A stretch of 64,000 nt of DNA from Planctomycetota bacterium (GTDB taxonomy: Bacteria; Planctomycetota; SZUA-567): positions 1 to 64,000 of the forward strand of contig JAIRTL010000097.1 in assembly GCA_031254915.1 (NCBI GenBank). Reading direction: 5' to 3'. Positions 18,611-27,255 of this stretch are shown one piece after another. The notes under the pieces were generated by a model. That model saw only the letters and a program-made list of their open reading frames with translations. It was not told the DNA's origin and did no database searches. Positions within the stretch are counted from its first letter, which is position 1. Every line of letters begins with the position of its first letter. The translations under genes were made by a program, and so were the position numbers.

Positions 18611-18672
18611 TTGACGGGGGAGGGGGGTGGCGGTATAGTACGGGTCAAATACGCCATCCCGACATGTCGGGA
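18611..18672 (+). promoter_or_regulatory. rpoZ promoter with a 16-bp palindrome at the transcript start
   Basis: TTGACG (18611-18616), a 17-base spacer and TATAGT (18634-18639) form one of the best promoters in the window. About 11 nt past the expected start site is a perfect 16-bp palindrome, TCCCGACATGTCGGGA (18657-18672). It could be an operator or a 5-prime hairpin. Confidence 0.7.
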
Positions 18673-18752
18673 CGGTGTTGTTTTGTATTGCGTCAAAGTC
18701 AGGGCATGCGAACCAAGGCGCACAGTTTGCTTACGGCAAGGAGACCCTTTTG

Positions 18753-19046
18753 GTGACGATATACGAATCTCTCCACAATATTCCCATCGATCGCCTGGCC
18801 GAAGCGGCGGGCGGCAAGGCGCGGCTGACGTACCTTATCTCCCAGCGCCTCCGCGCGGTCAACAACGGCGCCCAGCTTCTGGTGGAACGTCAACCCGGCG
18901 AGGCGCTTCTCGCCGCCGTGTGCCGGGAAGTCATGGAAAAGAAGATCTGGCTCGAAATCCCCGAGCCGGAGGAAACGCCGGCCGAGGAGGAGGAGTTCGA
19001 CCTTCTCGCCCTCTCCTCCGAGGAATCGGGCGGACTCGAGTTGTAG
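18753..19046 (+). CDS. rpoZ: DNA-directed RNA polymerase omega subunit (RpoZ-like)
   Basis: 97 residues starting at GTG 18753, with AAGGAG 9 nt upstream; a TTG directly before it is an alternative. The stretch RLAEAAGGKARLTYLISQRL, then NNGAQLLVE, corresponds to the conserved omega core that clamps the beta-prime subunit (usual form: A...GNRF.L...A..RARQL..G..P.V). A helix EVMEKKIWLEIPE follows, and the protein ends in an acidic tail rich in Glu. The omega core is divergent but the order and length fit. It has its own promoter and terminator. An alternative is an uncharacterised small acidic protein, but the core pattern makes that less likely. Confidence 0.72.
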   Translation: MTIYESLHNIPIDRLAEAAGGKARLTYLISQRLRAVNNGAQLLVERQPGEALLAAVCREVMEKKIWLEIPEPEETPAEEEEFDLLALSSEESGGLEL

Positions 19047-19076
19047 CGCCGGTTTTGCATCGCCTTCCTTCACACG

Positions 19077-19100
19077 ACCCGGCCGCGAGGCCGGGTTTTT
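19077..19100 (+). terminator. Intrinsic terminator of rpoZ
   Basis: Stem ACCCGGCC/GGCCGGGT with a GCGA tetraloop, followed by a T-run (TTTTTC). It begins 31 bp after the rpoZ stop. Confidence 0.9.
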
Positions 19101-19137
19101 CATGGCATCGGCGCCGGCCGGACGCACGACGCCGGCA

Positions 19138-19166
19138 TGACGATTCCGGACCGTGAACGGCATGGA
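19138..19166 (+). repeat. Repeat family A, short copy
   Basis: TGACGATTCCGGACCGTGAA followed by CGGCATGGA. The same motif occurs at 13739 and 15759. Lies between the rpoZ terminator and the sugar operon promoter. Confidence 0.55.
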
Positions 19167-19209
19167 CATGAGCGCCGGGTTTTGTAAATGCTTTTCCGGC
19201 GTTTTCCTG

Positions 19210-19239
19210 TTGACTTCCCGGATTTAACCGTTTTAAATC
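19210..19239 (+). promoter_or_regulatory. Promoter overlapped by operator-like inverted repeat 1
   Basis: TTGACT (19210-19215), a 17-base spacer and TTAAAT (19233-19238). The spacer and -10 are covered by the perfect inverted repeat GATTTAA-CCGTT-TTAAATC (19221-19239). A repressor bound there would block RNA polymerase. The central CG in an AT-rich dyad is reminiscent of LacI-family operators, but no regulator gene is adjacent. Confidence 0.6.
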
Positions 19240-19269
19240 ATGGATACGGCACGACACGAGAACGTTATC

Positions 19270-19286
19270 ATATGCCTGTTGCATAT
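19270..19286 (+). promoter_or_regulatory. Operator-like inverted repeat 2
   Basis: ATATGC-CTGTT-GCATAT, a 6-bp inverted repeat with the same 5-nt spacer length and similar spacer sequence (CTGTT against CCGTT) as the repeat at 19221-19239. It lies about 25 nt past the predicted transcript start. Possibly a second binding site for the same regulator. Confidence 0.45.
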
Positions 19287-19471
19287 CAAATTGCGGCATC
19301 CCTGATTCGCATGACGCATTTCCCCGCCCGCTCCATGGGCGAACGCATTGACCATACACGGCGTCGCCCCTCGAGGGGACGGCTGCGCCGAACGGTACGA
19401 GATTGCGCGTCGCGTCGTTCATCAACCCATGGAACCGCTTCCCCGCGGTTCCCAGACGACAGGGGAGAAAC

Positions 19472-20464
19472 ATGGCAAAACGTCCAGTCACCATATTCAC
19501 CGGGCAGTGGGCCGACCTGACCTTCGAGACGGTCTGCCGGAAAATGTCCGCCTTCGGCTACGACGGGCTCGAGATCGCCACCTGGGGCGACCACTTCGAC
19601 GTCGGCAAGGCCGCCTCCGATCCCTCCTACGCCGCCGGCCGCAAGGAACTCCTCAAGAAGTACAACCTGGGCTGCTGGTCCATCGGCTCCCACCTCATCG
19701 GCCAGTGCGTCGCCTCCCTCTACGATCCGCGCTACGACGGCTTCTTGCCCCCGCACATGAAGGGCAAGGGCGACGAGATGCGGCAATGGGCGGCCGGGGA
19801 GATGAAGCAGGTCGCGCGCGGCGCCAGGAACATGGGCGTCAAGGTGGTCACCGGCTTCACCGGCAGCCCGATCTGGAATTACTGGTACAGCTTCCCGCAG
19901 ACGTCGCAAAAACAGATCGACGACGCCTTCAAGGAAGTGGTGGACAGGTGGACGCCCATCCTCGACGTCTTCGACGAATGCGGCGTCAAATTCGCGCTCG
20001 AGGTTCATCCGACGGAAATCGCCTTCGACTTCCATTCCACGGAAAAGCTCCTCAAGGCCTTCGACTACCGCGAAACGTTCGGCCTCAACTTCGACCCGAG
20101 CCATCTTTACTGGCAGGGCGTGAATCCGGCCCTCTTCATCCGCGAGTTCGGCTGCCGCATTTATCACGTCCACGTCAAGGACGCCGTCGTCACCCTCGAC
20201 GGCAAAGCCGGCATTCTTGGCGGCCACATCGAATTCGGCGACACCCGGCGCGGCTGGAACTTCGTTTCCCCAGGCCACGGCGGCGTGAATTTCGACGCCA
20301 TCGTCCGCGAGCTCAACGCCGTCAAGTACGACGGTCCGATGTCGGTGGAATGGGAAGACAGCGGCATGGACCGCGAGTTCGGCGCCAGGGAGGCCTGCGA
20401 CTTCGTGAAGAAGTTCGACTATCCGCCGTCCGACGTCGCCTTCGACGACGCGCTCGCCCAATGA
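19472..20464 (+). CDS. Sugar (phosphate) isomerase/epimerase, xylose-isomerase-like TIM barrel
   Basis: 330 residues, no signal, so cytoplasmic. It belongs to the AP-endonuclease-2/xylose-isomerase-like superfamily that includes IolE, IolI and D-tagatose 3-epimerase. Candidate metal ligands are Glu in FALEVHPTEIAFD, Asp-His in LNFDPSHLYWQG, His in IYHVHVKD and Glu in SVEWEDSGMD. ATG at 19472 has AGGGGAG upstream. It is the first gene after the regulated promoter and heads a run with a complete sugar ABC importer, 163 bp before its ATPase gene. A role in the first step of catabolism of the imported sugar is likely, but the sugar is unknown. Confidence 0.85.
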   Translation: MAKRPVTIFTGQWADLTFETVCRKMSAFGYDGLEIATWGDHFDVGKAASDPSYAAGRKELLKKYNLGCWSIGSHLIGQCVASLYDPRYDGFLPPHMKGKGDEMRQWAAGEMKQVARGARNMGVKVVTGFTGSPIWNYWYSFPQTSQKQIDDAFKEVVDRWTPILDVFDECGVKFALEVHPTEIAFDFHSTEKLLKAFDYRETFGLNFDPSHLYWQGVNPALFIREFGCRIYHVHVKDAVVTLDGKAGILGGHIEFGDTRRGWNFVSPGHGGVNFDAIVRELNAVKYDGPMSVEWEDSGMDREFGAREACDFVKKFDYPPSDVAFDDALAQ

Positions 20465-20627
20465 TTTTGAAACGGGGTTTTCACGGCGATCGCCGCCATG
20501 CGCCACGGCGCCATGGGTTTGCCCAAAAATGAACCTTGCGGCGGCTTTCAGGAATCGCCCGTGTATTCCTCGTCCCGGCGAACCCGGGCGCGAACTGTAA
20601 TTTTGGCAGATCCCAAGGAACCCCTCT

Positions 20628-22181
20628 ATGCCTGAAGGAACCGGCCAGGCTCTCGCCGTCAAGGGCGTGTCCAAGGACTTTTCGGGGGTGCGGGTGCTCT
20701 CGGACGTTTCGCTCTCGGTGGGGCCGGGCGAGGTTCTCGGCGTCATCGGCGAGAACGGCGCGGGGAAGTCGACGCTGCTGAAGATCGTCGGCGGCGTCTA
20801 TTCCCCGACCGGGGGCGAGGTCTGGATCGGCGGGACAAGGCTCGCCGAGTACGATCCGCAGGCGGCGCGCAGCCTCGGCGTCACCCTGATCCCCCAGGAA
20901 TTCAACCTCGTCGGCGACCTCGCCGTTTTTGAAAACATTTTCCTCGGCCAGGAACTGCGACAGCGCTTCGCGCTCCTCGATAAGCGCCGGATGGCGAAGA
21001 CGTCCTCGGACCTGCTCGCCCGCCTCAAGGCGGACGACATCGATCCGTGGACCAAGGTCGACGCCCTGTCCGCCGCGCAGAAACAGATGGTGGAGATCGC
21101 CAAGGCGCTGGTGAACGAGAACTCCCGCGTCATCATCATGGACGAGCCGACCACCGTCCTCAACCAGGCGGAGGTGGAGGTGCTCTTCAACGCCATCCGC
21201 GATCTCAAGGCGCACGGCGTCGCCGTCATTTACGTTTCGCACAAGCTGCGGGAGGTCAAGGCGATCTGCGACCGGGTGCTTGTCCTCCGCGACGGCAATC
21301 CGGTCGGCGTCGGCCTGGCCGCGAACCTCACCGAGCGCCAGATGGCCGCCAGCATGGTCGGCCGCGAACTCAACCAGGTCTTTCCGGAAAAAGCCGAGCC
21401 GATGGCGGAGACGGCGCTGAGGGTCGAGGGCCTGTCGGCGCCGGGACTGCTCCGCGACCTGTCCTTCGAGGTCAGGAAGGGCGAGGTGTTCGGCCTCGCC
21501 GGGCTGATGGGGGCGGGGCGGACCGAAACGGCGGAGGCGCTCATGGGCCTGATGAAGCGCGCCCGGGGCAGGGTCAGCGTGTACGGCGAGGAAATGCCCC
21601 TCGGCAATCCGGCGCGCGCGGTCGCCGCGGGGCTGGCGTACCTGTCCGAGGACCGGCAGGGCAAGGGGATCCTCGTCAAGTCGGACATTCTCGAGAACGT
21701 CACCCTTTCGAGCATGTCGGAGTATGTCTCGCGCTGGCTCATCGACAACCGCAAGCGGCGGCGGGCGGCGGAACGATACGTCGAGGAGTTTTCCATCCGC
21801 GCCGCCGACCTCGCCGCGAACCTCGAATTCTTCTCCGGCGGCAACCAGCAAAAAGTGTCCCTCGCCAAGTGCCTCGACACGCGGCCGAAAATCATCATTT
21901 TCGACGAGCCGACGCGCGGCATAGACATTCGCGCCAAGGCCGACATCTACACCTTCATCCAGACGCTCGCCCGGGACGGCCTCGCCTGCATTCTCATTTC
22001 CAGCGAGCTCGAGGAAATCATCGGCCTCTGCCGCCGCGTCGCGGTCCTGCACGAAGGCGAGATCACCGGGATCCTCGAAGGGGACGAAATCAACGAGGAG
22101 GAAATCATGCTCCACGCCACCAAACTCAAGACAAGCGGCAGCCGGGCGCCGGCGGCCGCGGGCGCGGAGGGCGGCCGATGA
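20628..22181 (+). CDS. Sugar ABC transporter ATP-binding protein, two fused ATPase domains (RbsA/XylG type)
   Basis: 517 residues with two ABC domains in tandem, the arrangement of ribose/xylose/galactose (CUT2) importers. Domain 1 has Walker A GENGAGKST and Walker B VIIMDEPTT, but its signature is LSAAQKQMVE rather than LSGGQ. Domain 2 has the degenerate Walker A GLMGAGRTE expected of this class, the signature FSGGNQQKVSLAK and Walker B IIIFDEPTRGID. AAGGAACC precedes the ATG. Its stop overlaps the permease start by ATGA. It energises monosaccharide import at the inner membrane. Confidence 0.93.
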   Translation: MPEGTGQALAVKGVSKDFSGVRVLSDVSLSVGPGEVLGVIGENGAGKSTLLKIVGGVYSPTGGEVWIGGTRLAEYDPQAARSLGVTLIPQEFNLVGDLAVFENIFLGQELRQRFALLDKRRMAKTSSDLLARLKADDIDPWTKVDALSAAQKQMVEIAKALVNENSRVIIMDEPTTVLNQAEVEVLFNAIRDLKAHGVAVIYVSHKLREVKAICDRVLVLRDGNPVGVGLAANLTERQMAASMVGRELNQVFPEKAEPMAETALRVEGLSAPGLLRDLSFEVRKGEVFGLAGLMGAGRTETAEALMGLMKRARGRVSVYGEEMPLGNPARAVAAGLAYLSEDRQGKGILVKSDILENVTLSSMSEYVSRWLIDNRKRRRAAERYVEEFSIRAADLAANLEFFSGGNQQKVSLAKCLDTRPKIIIFDEPTRGIDIRAKADIYTFIQTLARDGLACILISSELEEIIGLCRRVAVLHEGEITGILEGDEINEEEIMLHATKLKTSGSRAPAAAGAEGGR

Positions 22182-23203
22182 TTCCCACCCGTTCGCGCTT
22201 CAACCCCGCGTCCGTGGCGCCGTACGCCGCGCTTCTCATCCTGCTCGCGATCGGCGCCCTCACGTCGGACCATTTTCGCCAGGTCAGGAACCTCCTCAAC
22301 ATCACCCGCCAGGTGTCCTACACCGGCATCATAGCGCTGGGCATGACCTTCGTGATCATCGCCGGCGGCATCGACCTGTCGGTGGGCAGCGCCGTCGCCT
22401 TCATAGGCGGCGTCATCATCATGTCCCTGAACCGGTTTTTCGAGACGCACCCGGGCCAGGAGACGCTGTGCTTTTTCCTGGCGCTCGGCGTCGGTCTGGC
22501 ACTCGGCCTCGCGAGCGGCGTCGTGTCCGGCTTCCTCATCACCAAATTCAACATGGCGGCGTTCATCGCCACCCTCGGCTTCATGGGCATTTTCCGCTCC
22601 CTCGCCCTCTACACCGGCAACGGCGGCGAGTTCCGCGTCGCCGGCGGCATCAGCGTTTTCCGGAAGTTCGGCACCGGCATGGTCCTGGACGTGCCGATCC
22701 CGTCGTGGATCTTCTTCATTCTCGCCGCGCTTTTCGGGGTCGTCCTCAACTGGACGAAATTCGGTCGCTACGTCTGCGCCGTGGGTTCGAACGAGAAGGT
22801 CGCGGCCTACGCGGCGGTGCGCGTCGGCAGGGTGCGGACCCTCACCTACGTCATCCTCGGCGGCACGGTGGCGCTGTCCGCGTTCCTGCTCGCCGGCCGC
22901 ATGAATTCGATCAACTCGACCAACGCCGGCAGCCTGTACGAGCTCGACTCCATCGCCGCCGTCGCCATCGGCGGCACCTCCATGGCGGGCGGCGTCGGCT
23001 CGATGGCCGGCACCGTCGCCGGGGCGCTGATCCTGGGCATGATCAACAACATGCTCAACATGTGGGGCGTTTCCGCCTATCTCCAGGGCACGGTGAAGGG
23101 GCTTATCATCGTCCTCGCCGTCCTCATCCAGCGCCCCGAGTTCCAGGACATGGTCAAGTCGGGCGTCATGCGCGGGGTCGACGGCGCCCGCGGGGAAAAA
23201 TGA
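22178..23203 (+). CDS. Sugar ABC transporter permease (RbsC type)
   Basis: 341 residues with 8-10 membrane segments. CUT2 permease signatures are LGMTFVIIAGGIDLSVGS near residues 47-65 and AVAIGGTSMAGGVGSMAGTVAGA in the second half, the latter being the ATPase-contact loop. The start overlaps the ATPase gene by ATGA. Substrate-binding protein gene follows after 49 bp. In this class one permease forms a homodimeric pore. Confidence 0.93.
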   Translation: MIPTRSRFNPASVAPYAALLILLAIGALTSDHFRQVRNLLNITRQVSYTGIIALGMTFVIIAGGIDLSVGSAVAFIGGVIIMSLNRFFETHPGQETLCFFLALGVGLALGLASGVVSGFLITKFNMAAFIATLGFMGIFRSLALYTGNGGEFRVAGGISVFRKFGTGMVLDVPIPSWIFFILAALFGVVLNWTKFGRYVCAVGSNEKVAAYAAVRVGRVRTLTYVILGGTVALSAFLLAGRMNSINSTNAGSLYELDSIAAVAIGGTSMAGGVGSMAGTVAGALILGMINNMLNMWGVSAYLQGTVKGLIIVLAVLIQRPEFQDMVKSGVMRGVDGARGEK

Positions 23204-23252
23204 CGCGATTCATTCGTATCGGGTGTGGTTTTCTCTTTTTAGGAGGAAGGGC

Positions 23253-24200
23253 ATGAAGAAATTCGCACTGGTGTTGTCGTTGTTCATGTTGTGCCTCGCC
23301 ATGGGCGTCGCCGGCGCCGGCCAGAAGATGAAGATCGGCATCTCCACGCCGACGGCCGACCACGGCTGGACCGGCGGCATCGTCTGGTGGGCGCAGAAGG
23401 CGGTCGAGGACTTCTCCGGGAAGTACCCCGACGCCGAGTTCCTGCTGGTCACGGCCGACAACCCGGCCAAGCAGATCGCCGACATCGAGGACCTGGTGAT
23501 CCAGGGCATCAAGGCGCTTGTCGTCCTGCCGCACGAACCGGCGCCCCTCACGCCCACGCTCAACCAGATCAAGGCGGACGGCGTGTTCATGGTCGTCGTC
23601 GACCGCGTCATCCAGGAGCTCGACCGCGACGTTTACGTCGCCGGCGACAACCCCGGCCTCGGCCGCGTGTCCGGCGAGTTCCTCGCCAGGGAAATGGGCG
23701 GCGCCCCCTGCGAGATCGTGGTCATGACCGGCATCCCCTGCGACGTCGACACGCTCCGCGTCGAGGCGTTCGACGAGGTGATGAAGAAGCACCCCAACAT
23801 CAAGATCCTCGAATCGCAGCCCGCCAACTGGAGCACCCAGAAGGGCCTCGAACTCATGGAGAACTTCCTCCAGAAGTATCCGAAGATCGACGCCGTCTGG
23901 TGCCAGGACGACGACGTCCTCAAGGGCGTGATGCAGGCCTACGAGGAAACCGGCCGCGGCGACATCAAGCTCGTTCTCGGCGGCGCGGGCTCCAAGGACA
24001 TCATCAAGATGATCATCGACGGCCACCCGCTGGTGCGCGGCACCGCCACCTACCCGCCGAAGATGATCTACGACGGCGTCGAACTCGCCGCCGAACGCCT
24101 GCTCGCCGGCAAGGCGATCGACAAGGTCGTCATCGCGCCGTCGGTCATGGTCACCAAGGAAAACGCGCGGGACTACTACTATCCGGACAGCCCGTTCTGA
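23253..24200 (+). CDS. Sugar ABC transporter substrate-binding protein (RbsB type)
   Basis: 315 residues with a cleavable signal (MKKFALVLSLFMLCLAMGV, cut near AGA-GQ). Peripla_BP_4-type receptor: KIGISTPTADHGWTGGIVWW at the N-terminal lobe, then TADNPAKQIADIEDLVIQGI and VVVDRVIQELDRDVYVAGDN, and a QDDDVLKGVMQAYEE hinge. These aromatic and charged positions are used for monosaccharide binding, but I cannot name the sugar. ATG 23253 has TAGGAGGAAGG upstream. Last gene of the operon, which is unusual as the receptor gene often comes first. A strong terminator follows. Confidence 0.92.
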   Translation: MKKFALVLSLFMLCLAMGVAGAGQKMKIGISTPTADHGWTGGIVWWAQKAVEDFSGKYPDAEFLLVTADNPAKQIADIEDLVIQGIKALVVLPHEPAPLTPTLNQIKADGVFMVVVDRVIQELDRDVYVAGDNPGLGRVSGEFLAREMGGAPCEIVVMTGIPCDVDTLRVEAFDEVMKKHPNIKILESQPANWSTQKGLELMENFLQKYPKIDAVWCQDDDVLKGVMQAYEETGRGDIKLVLGGAGSKDIIKMIIDGHPLVRGTATYPPKMIYDGVELAAERLLAGKAIDKVVIAPSVMVTKENARDYYYPDSPF

Positions 24201-24238
24201 TCCGGCGGCGTGCGCCGAACGGAGTAGGACGACATTCG

Positions 24239-24268
24239 CGGCGGCCCCGGAAGGGGCCGCCGTTTTTT
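24239..24268 (+). terminator. Intrinsic terminator of the sugar ABC operon
   Basis: A perfect 10-bp stem (CGGCGGCCCC/GGGGCCGCCG) with a GGAA tetraloop is followed by TTTTTT. It begins 39 bp after the receptor gene stop and separates it from the convergent MFS gene. Confidence 0.92.
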
Positions 24269-24350
24269 CCCCCCGTCGCGGCGTCCGCGGCCCCTTGCGG
24301 TCGGCCACGGCTCCGCGCCGGTCCCCGGCGAAAGGCCGGATCGCCGCCGT

Positions 24351-25550
24351 TCAGGCGCCGGTCCTCTGCTTGCGCAGCGCCAGTTCGTAGCCGCCGGCGA
24401 TCAGCCCCGCGAGCAGGCAGGCGCAGGCGGAGACGGCGACGAGGTATGTGGTGTCGACGCCCCGGTCGATAAGAACGCCGACGGCGACGGTCACGACCGC
24501 CGCCGCCCCCCAGGTGCCGCCGACCATGAGCCCGGCGCGCAGCGACTGCGTCAGGCCGGCGCTGTTCCTGGACAGATTCACGGAAGTCGGATACAGGGCG
24601 CCCGGCGCGATGAGCGACAGGGGGAAGGCGATCGCCAGCCCCATCGCCGGCGAACCCGCGTTCGCGAGCAGGAAAAACAGCGGCGCCGCGGCGAGCATGG
24701 TCAGGAACACGGCGGCGAAATAGCCTTTTTTCCGGCAGACATAGCCCCAGAAAAAGGACGACAACGAGCCGACGCCGCCCATGGCGAGGATCACCCAGCC
24801 CGCCCAGGCGCGCGCTTCGGAACCGAACTTCAGTTCGTAATGGCTTGTGAGAATGGCGAAGAAGAGGCCGGTGGCGATGCTGAAACAGGCCGCCATGGCG
24901 AAAATGGGCCAGAAGGACAGCCGGCCGGCCTCGATCCTGGCGACCCGCCTTGAGCGCGGCCGGACGACGATGGAGGGGTGCTCGCGCTTGCGTTTGCGGT
25001 GGGCGCCGAGAAGCGAGCAGGCGATGAGAAGCCCGGGGATCGCCAGAACCGCCATCGACTTGAAGCCGAGGCGTTCGACCCACTGGATGCCCACCGGGGC
25101 GGCGACGGCGGAGAGAAAAAATCCGCCCGCCATGAACAGGGGCACGCCGAAATGCGCTTCCTCGCCGCTCGCGTCGTGCGCGGCGAGAAGCCCCTCGGGA
25201 TGGAATATTCCCGTTCCCACCGCTCCGATCAGGATCAGGGCGGCGAGGGGCCAGAACCCGGAGACCCATCCCATGAACGCGGGCAGGACGGACAGCGCGG
25301 CGCCCGCCCAGACGATCCAGGAAAGGTTCCGGCGGCCCATGATCAGTCCGGCGAGCGGCTGGACGACGTTGGTGGCGAACTGGCCGATGCCGACGAGGGC
25401 GACGATCCCGCCGAGGGGAACGTCGAGATGGACCGCCATGGCGGGCGCGAGCGCCTGGAGGAGGTTGACGTAGAAGTCGACGCTGCCGTGGGCGATGGAA
25501 AGAAGAATAAGGGCGAAGCGGGTCTTCACGATGCGGACGATGGCGCTCAA
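24351..25550 (-). CDS. MFS transporter, Fsr (fosmidomycin resistance)-like
   Basis: 399 residues, 12 membrane segments. Resemblance to the Fsr group of major facilitator exporters is seen in IAHGSVDFYVNLLQALAP at the N-terminus and in GTGIFHPEG, a family hallmark. A basic cytoplasmic loop (HRKRKREHPS, then RPRSRRVARIEAG) separates the two halves. TTG start at 25550 with AAGGA 6-7 nt upstream. It lies 67 bp downstream of a rhamnulokinase-like gene on the same strand and is probably cotranscribed. Sugar or drug efflux are both possible; substrate not known. Confidence 0.82.
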   Translation of the reverse strand: MSAIVRIVKTRFALILLSIAHGSVDFYVNLLQALAPAMAVHLDVPLGGIVALVGIGQFATNVVQPLAGLIMGRRNLSWIVWAGAALSVLPAFMGWVSGFWPLAALILIGAVGTGIFHPEGLLAAHDASGEEAHFGVPLFMAGGFFLSAVAAPVGIQWVERLGFKSMAVLAIPGLLIACSLLGAHRKRKREHPSIVVRPRSRRVARIEAGRLSFWPIFAMAACFSIATGLFFAILTSHYELKFGSEARAWAGWVILAMGGVGSLSSFFWGYVCRKKGYFAAVFLTMLAAAPLFFLLANAGSPAMGLAIAFPLSLIAPGALYPTSVNLSRNSAGLTQSLRAGLMVGGTWGAAAVVTVAVGVLIDRGVDTTYLVAVSACACLLAGLIAGGYELALRKQRTGA

Positions 25551-25617
25551 GGCGAATCCTTACGGTAAAAAACGGTGGATGCGATGCCGCTGGAGCGGCG
25601 GATGCGGCGCATGCGAC

Positions 25618-27072
25618 TCATCGCCGCGCCGGCGGGAACTCTTTCTCCGCCCACAGCCCCTTCGTCGCCTCGAGGCCTTCGGCCATGTCCTTGAACCAGC
25701 CCAGGGTCACGGCCTGGACGAGCGCGTTCCCGAGGGTGGTGGCGTTCGGCGATCCGGTGCGGACGGGAAGTCCGCAGACGTCGGCGAGCCATTGGTTCAT
25801 CAGGTCGTTGGCCGCGCCGCCGCCGACGACGAGGATTTCCTCCACCTCCTTGCCGAGCAAACCCGACAGGACGCGGACAAGCCGCGTCGTCTTGTGCGCG
25901 AGCCCCTGATAGACGAGGGCGACCAGCTTGCCGCGCGTCGCCTTGGCGGGGTCGAGGCCGGCGAGTTCCATAATCATGCGCGCCATGTCCGGCGGCGTCC
26001 GCAGGCGGGGGTCGTCGATGGGGAAGTCGAGGTCCGGACGGAACTCCGGCGCGGCGAGGGCGTTCATTTCCTCCCATGTCATCTGCCTGCCGCCGTCCTC
26101 GCGCGACCATTCGCGCCTGAGCGCCTGCACCGGGAGGCTGCCCATGTTGATGACGTTCAAAACCGCCCCGTCCACGCCGCCGACGTTTGAAAAACCGCTT
26201 GCGAAGACGTCCGAATCGACGAGCGCCTCCGGCAGATAGCCGCCCATGCACCACCAGGTTCCGGCCGAGACGATGAACGCGGTCCGGTCTTTCCCGACCG
26301 GCGCGCCCGCGAAGGCGCAGGCGGTGTCGTGGTTCGGCGGGATCAAGACCTTGAAGCGGGGCAGGCCGAGCCGTTCGGCAAGGCCGGCGTGGCAAACTCC
26401 GAGTTCGCCGCCCGTCTGCCTGAACGGCGGCATTTTTTCCCGGGGCAGGCCGAGACGCTCGAACACTTCCGCCGTCCAGTCCCGGCGCATGACGCTTCCG
26501 AGATGGCCGGTCGTCGACCAGGTGTATTCGGCCGCCGCCTCGCCGCAGAACCAGTAATGGTAGAGGGAGGGGAGGGGCATGAAGCATTTCGCCTCGGCGA
26601 CCACGCCGGGCTGGCGGGTGTTCATCCAGTGGATCTGGTTGACGACGAGGAAGTCGTCCGGATAGGTGCCGGTGAGGTCGAAGCGCTCCCGGCCGGGCAT
26701 GATCCTGTTCACCTCCTCCCGCGCCTCGCGCCAGCGGGCGTCGTGCGCGATGACGGAGGGAAAGAGGGTGTCGCCGCGCCGCGAAATCCACACGCCGTCC
26801 GATCCCCAGCCGTCGAGCCCGAGGGAAACGATCTCGAGGTCGGAGCGCTTCCCGAGCCCGGCAAGGCCCTCGCACAGACCGGCGTTGATGGCGCAGAGGT
26901 CCCAATACAGGGTGCGCGTCGGCGTGCCGTCGACGGGAAGGTGGTATTCGCGCGCGAAATGGGAAAACTCGTGCGCCGATTCAAGCGCGTAGCCGTCCCG
27001 GCCGCGCGAAAACACGGAAACGCGGCCGCCGGAACCGCCGACGTCGCCGACCGCGATAGCCTCTCTTTTCAT
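25618..27072 (-). CDS. FGGY-family carbohydrate kinase, rhamnulokinase-like
   Basis: 484 residues of the FGGY kinase fold. The N-terminal phosphate loop is GDVGGSGGRVSVF (canonical rhamnulokinases have DLGASSGRVM). The mid-region has LGLDGWGSDGVW and the C-terminal ATP site is VVGGGAANDLMNQWLADVCG followed by LPVRTGSPNATTLGNALVQ, close to the rhamnulokinase pattern. It likely phosphorylates a keto-methylpentose or ketopentose in the cytoplasm. The usual partners (rhamnose isomerase, aldolase) are not adjacent, so L-rhamnulose as substrate is only an analogy. The sugar ABC importer lies 1.4 kb away on the opposite strand. Confidence 0.85.
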   Translation of the reverse strand: MKREAIAVGDVGGSGGRVSVFSRGRDGYALESAHEFSHFAREYHLPVDGTPTRTLYWDLCAINAGLCEGLAGLGKRSDLEIVSLGLDGWGSDGVWISRRGDTLFPSVIAHDARWREAREEVNRIMPGRERFDLTGTYPDDFLVVNQIHWMNTRQPGVVAEAKCFMPLPSLYHYWFCGEAAAEYTWSTTGHLGSVMRRDWTAEVFERLGLPREKMPPFRQTGGELGVCHAGLAERLGLPRFKVLIPPNHDTACAFAGAPVGKDRTAFIVSAGTWWCMGGYLPEALVDSDVFASGFSNVGGVDGAVLNVINMGSLPVQALRREWSREDGGRQMTWEEMNALAAPEFRPDLDFPIDDPRLRTPPDMARMIMELAGLDPAKATRGKLVALVYQGLAHKTTRLVRVLSGLLGKEVEEILVVGGGAANDLMNQWLADVCGLPVRTGSPNATTLGNALVQAVTLGWFKDMAEGLEATKGLWAEKEFPPARR

Positions 27073-27132
27073 GTCGCCCCGCCCTTTTGCCGCGATCCAA
27101 ACGGATCGCGCCAGTACAACCGCAATTTCCCG

Positions 27133-27161
27133 GATATACCACAGCGTCCGCCGCCCCGCAA
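27133..27161 (-). promoter_or_regulatory. Candidate promoter of the kinase-MFS pair
   Basis: On the minus strand, TTGCGG (27156-27161), a 17-base spacer and TATATC (27133-27138) lie about 55 bp upstream of the kinase ATG. Confidence 0.45.
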
Positions 27162-27255
27162 GACTTCGTCGACGTCGGACGCGCTTCGCCGGCGCCTCGG
27201 CCCCTCCCCGAAACCGGCGGCTTCGTAAAAACCTTTCGCCGGATTCCCCGGCCGC

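Larger units (their letters stand above)
19047..19471. other. 425-bp regulatory region before the sugar operon
   Basis: In order: the rpoZ terminator (19077-19100), a short family A repeat (19138-19166), a promoter overlapping an AT-rich inverted repeat (19210-19239), a second inverted repeat (19270-19286), and about 185 bp of leader without clear structure, ending in the ribosome site AGGGGAG. This is one of the few AT-rich patches in the window, consistent with a regulated promoter. Confidence 0.65.
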
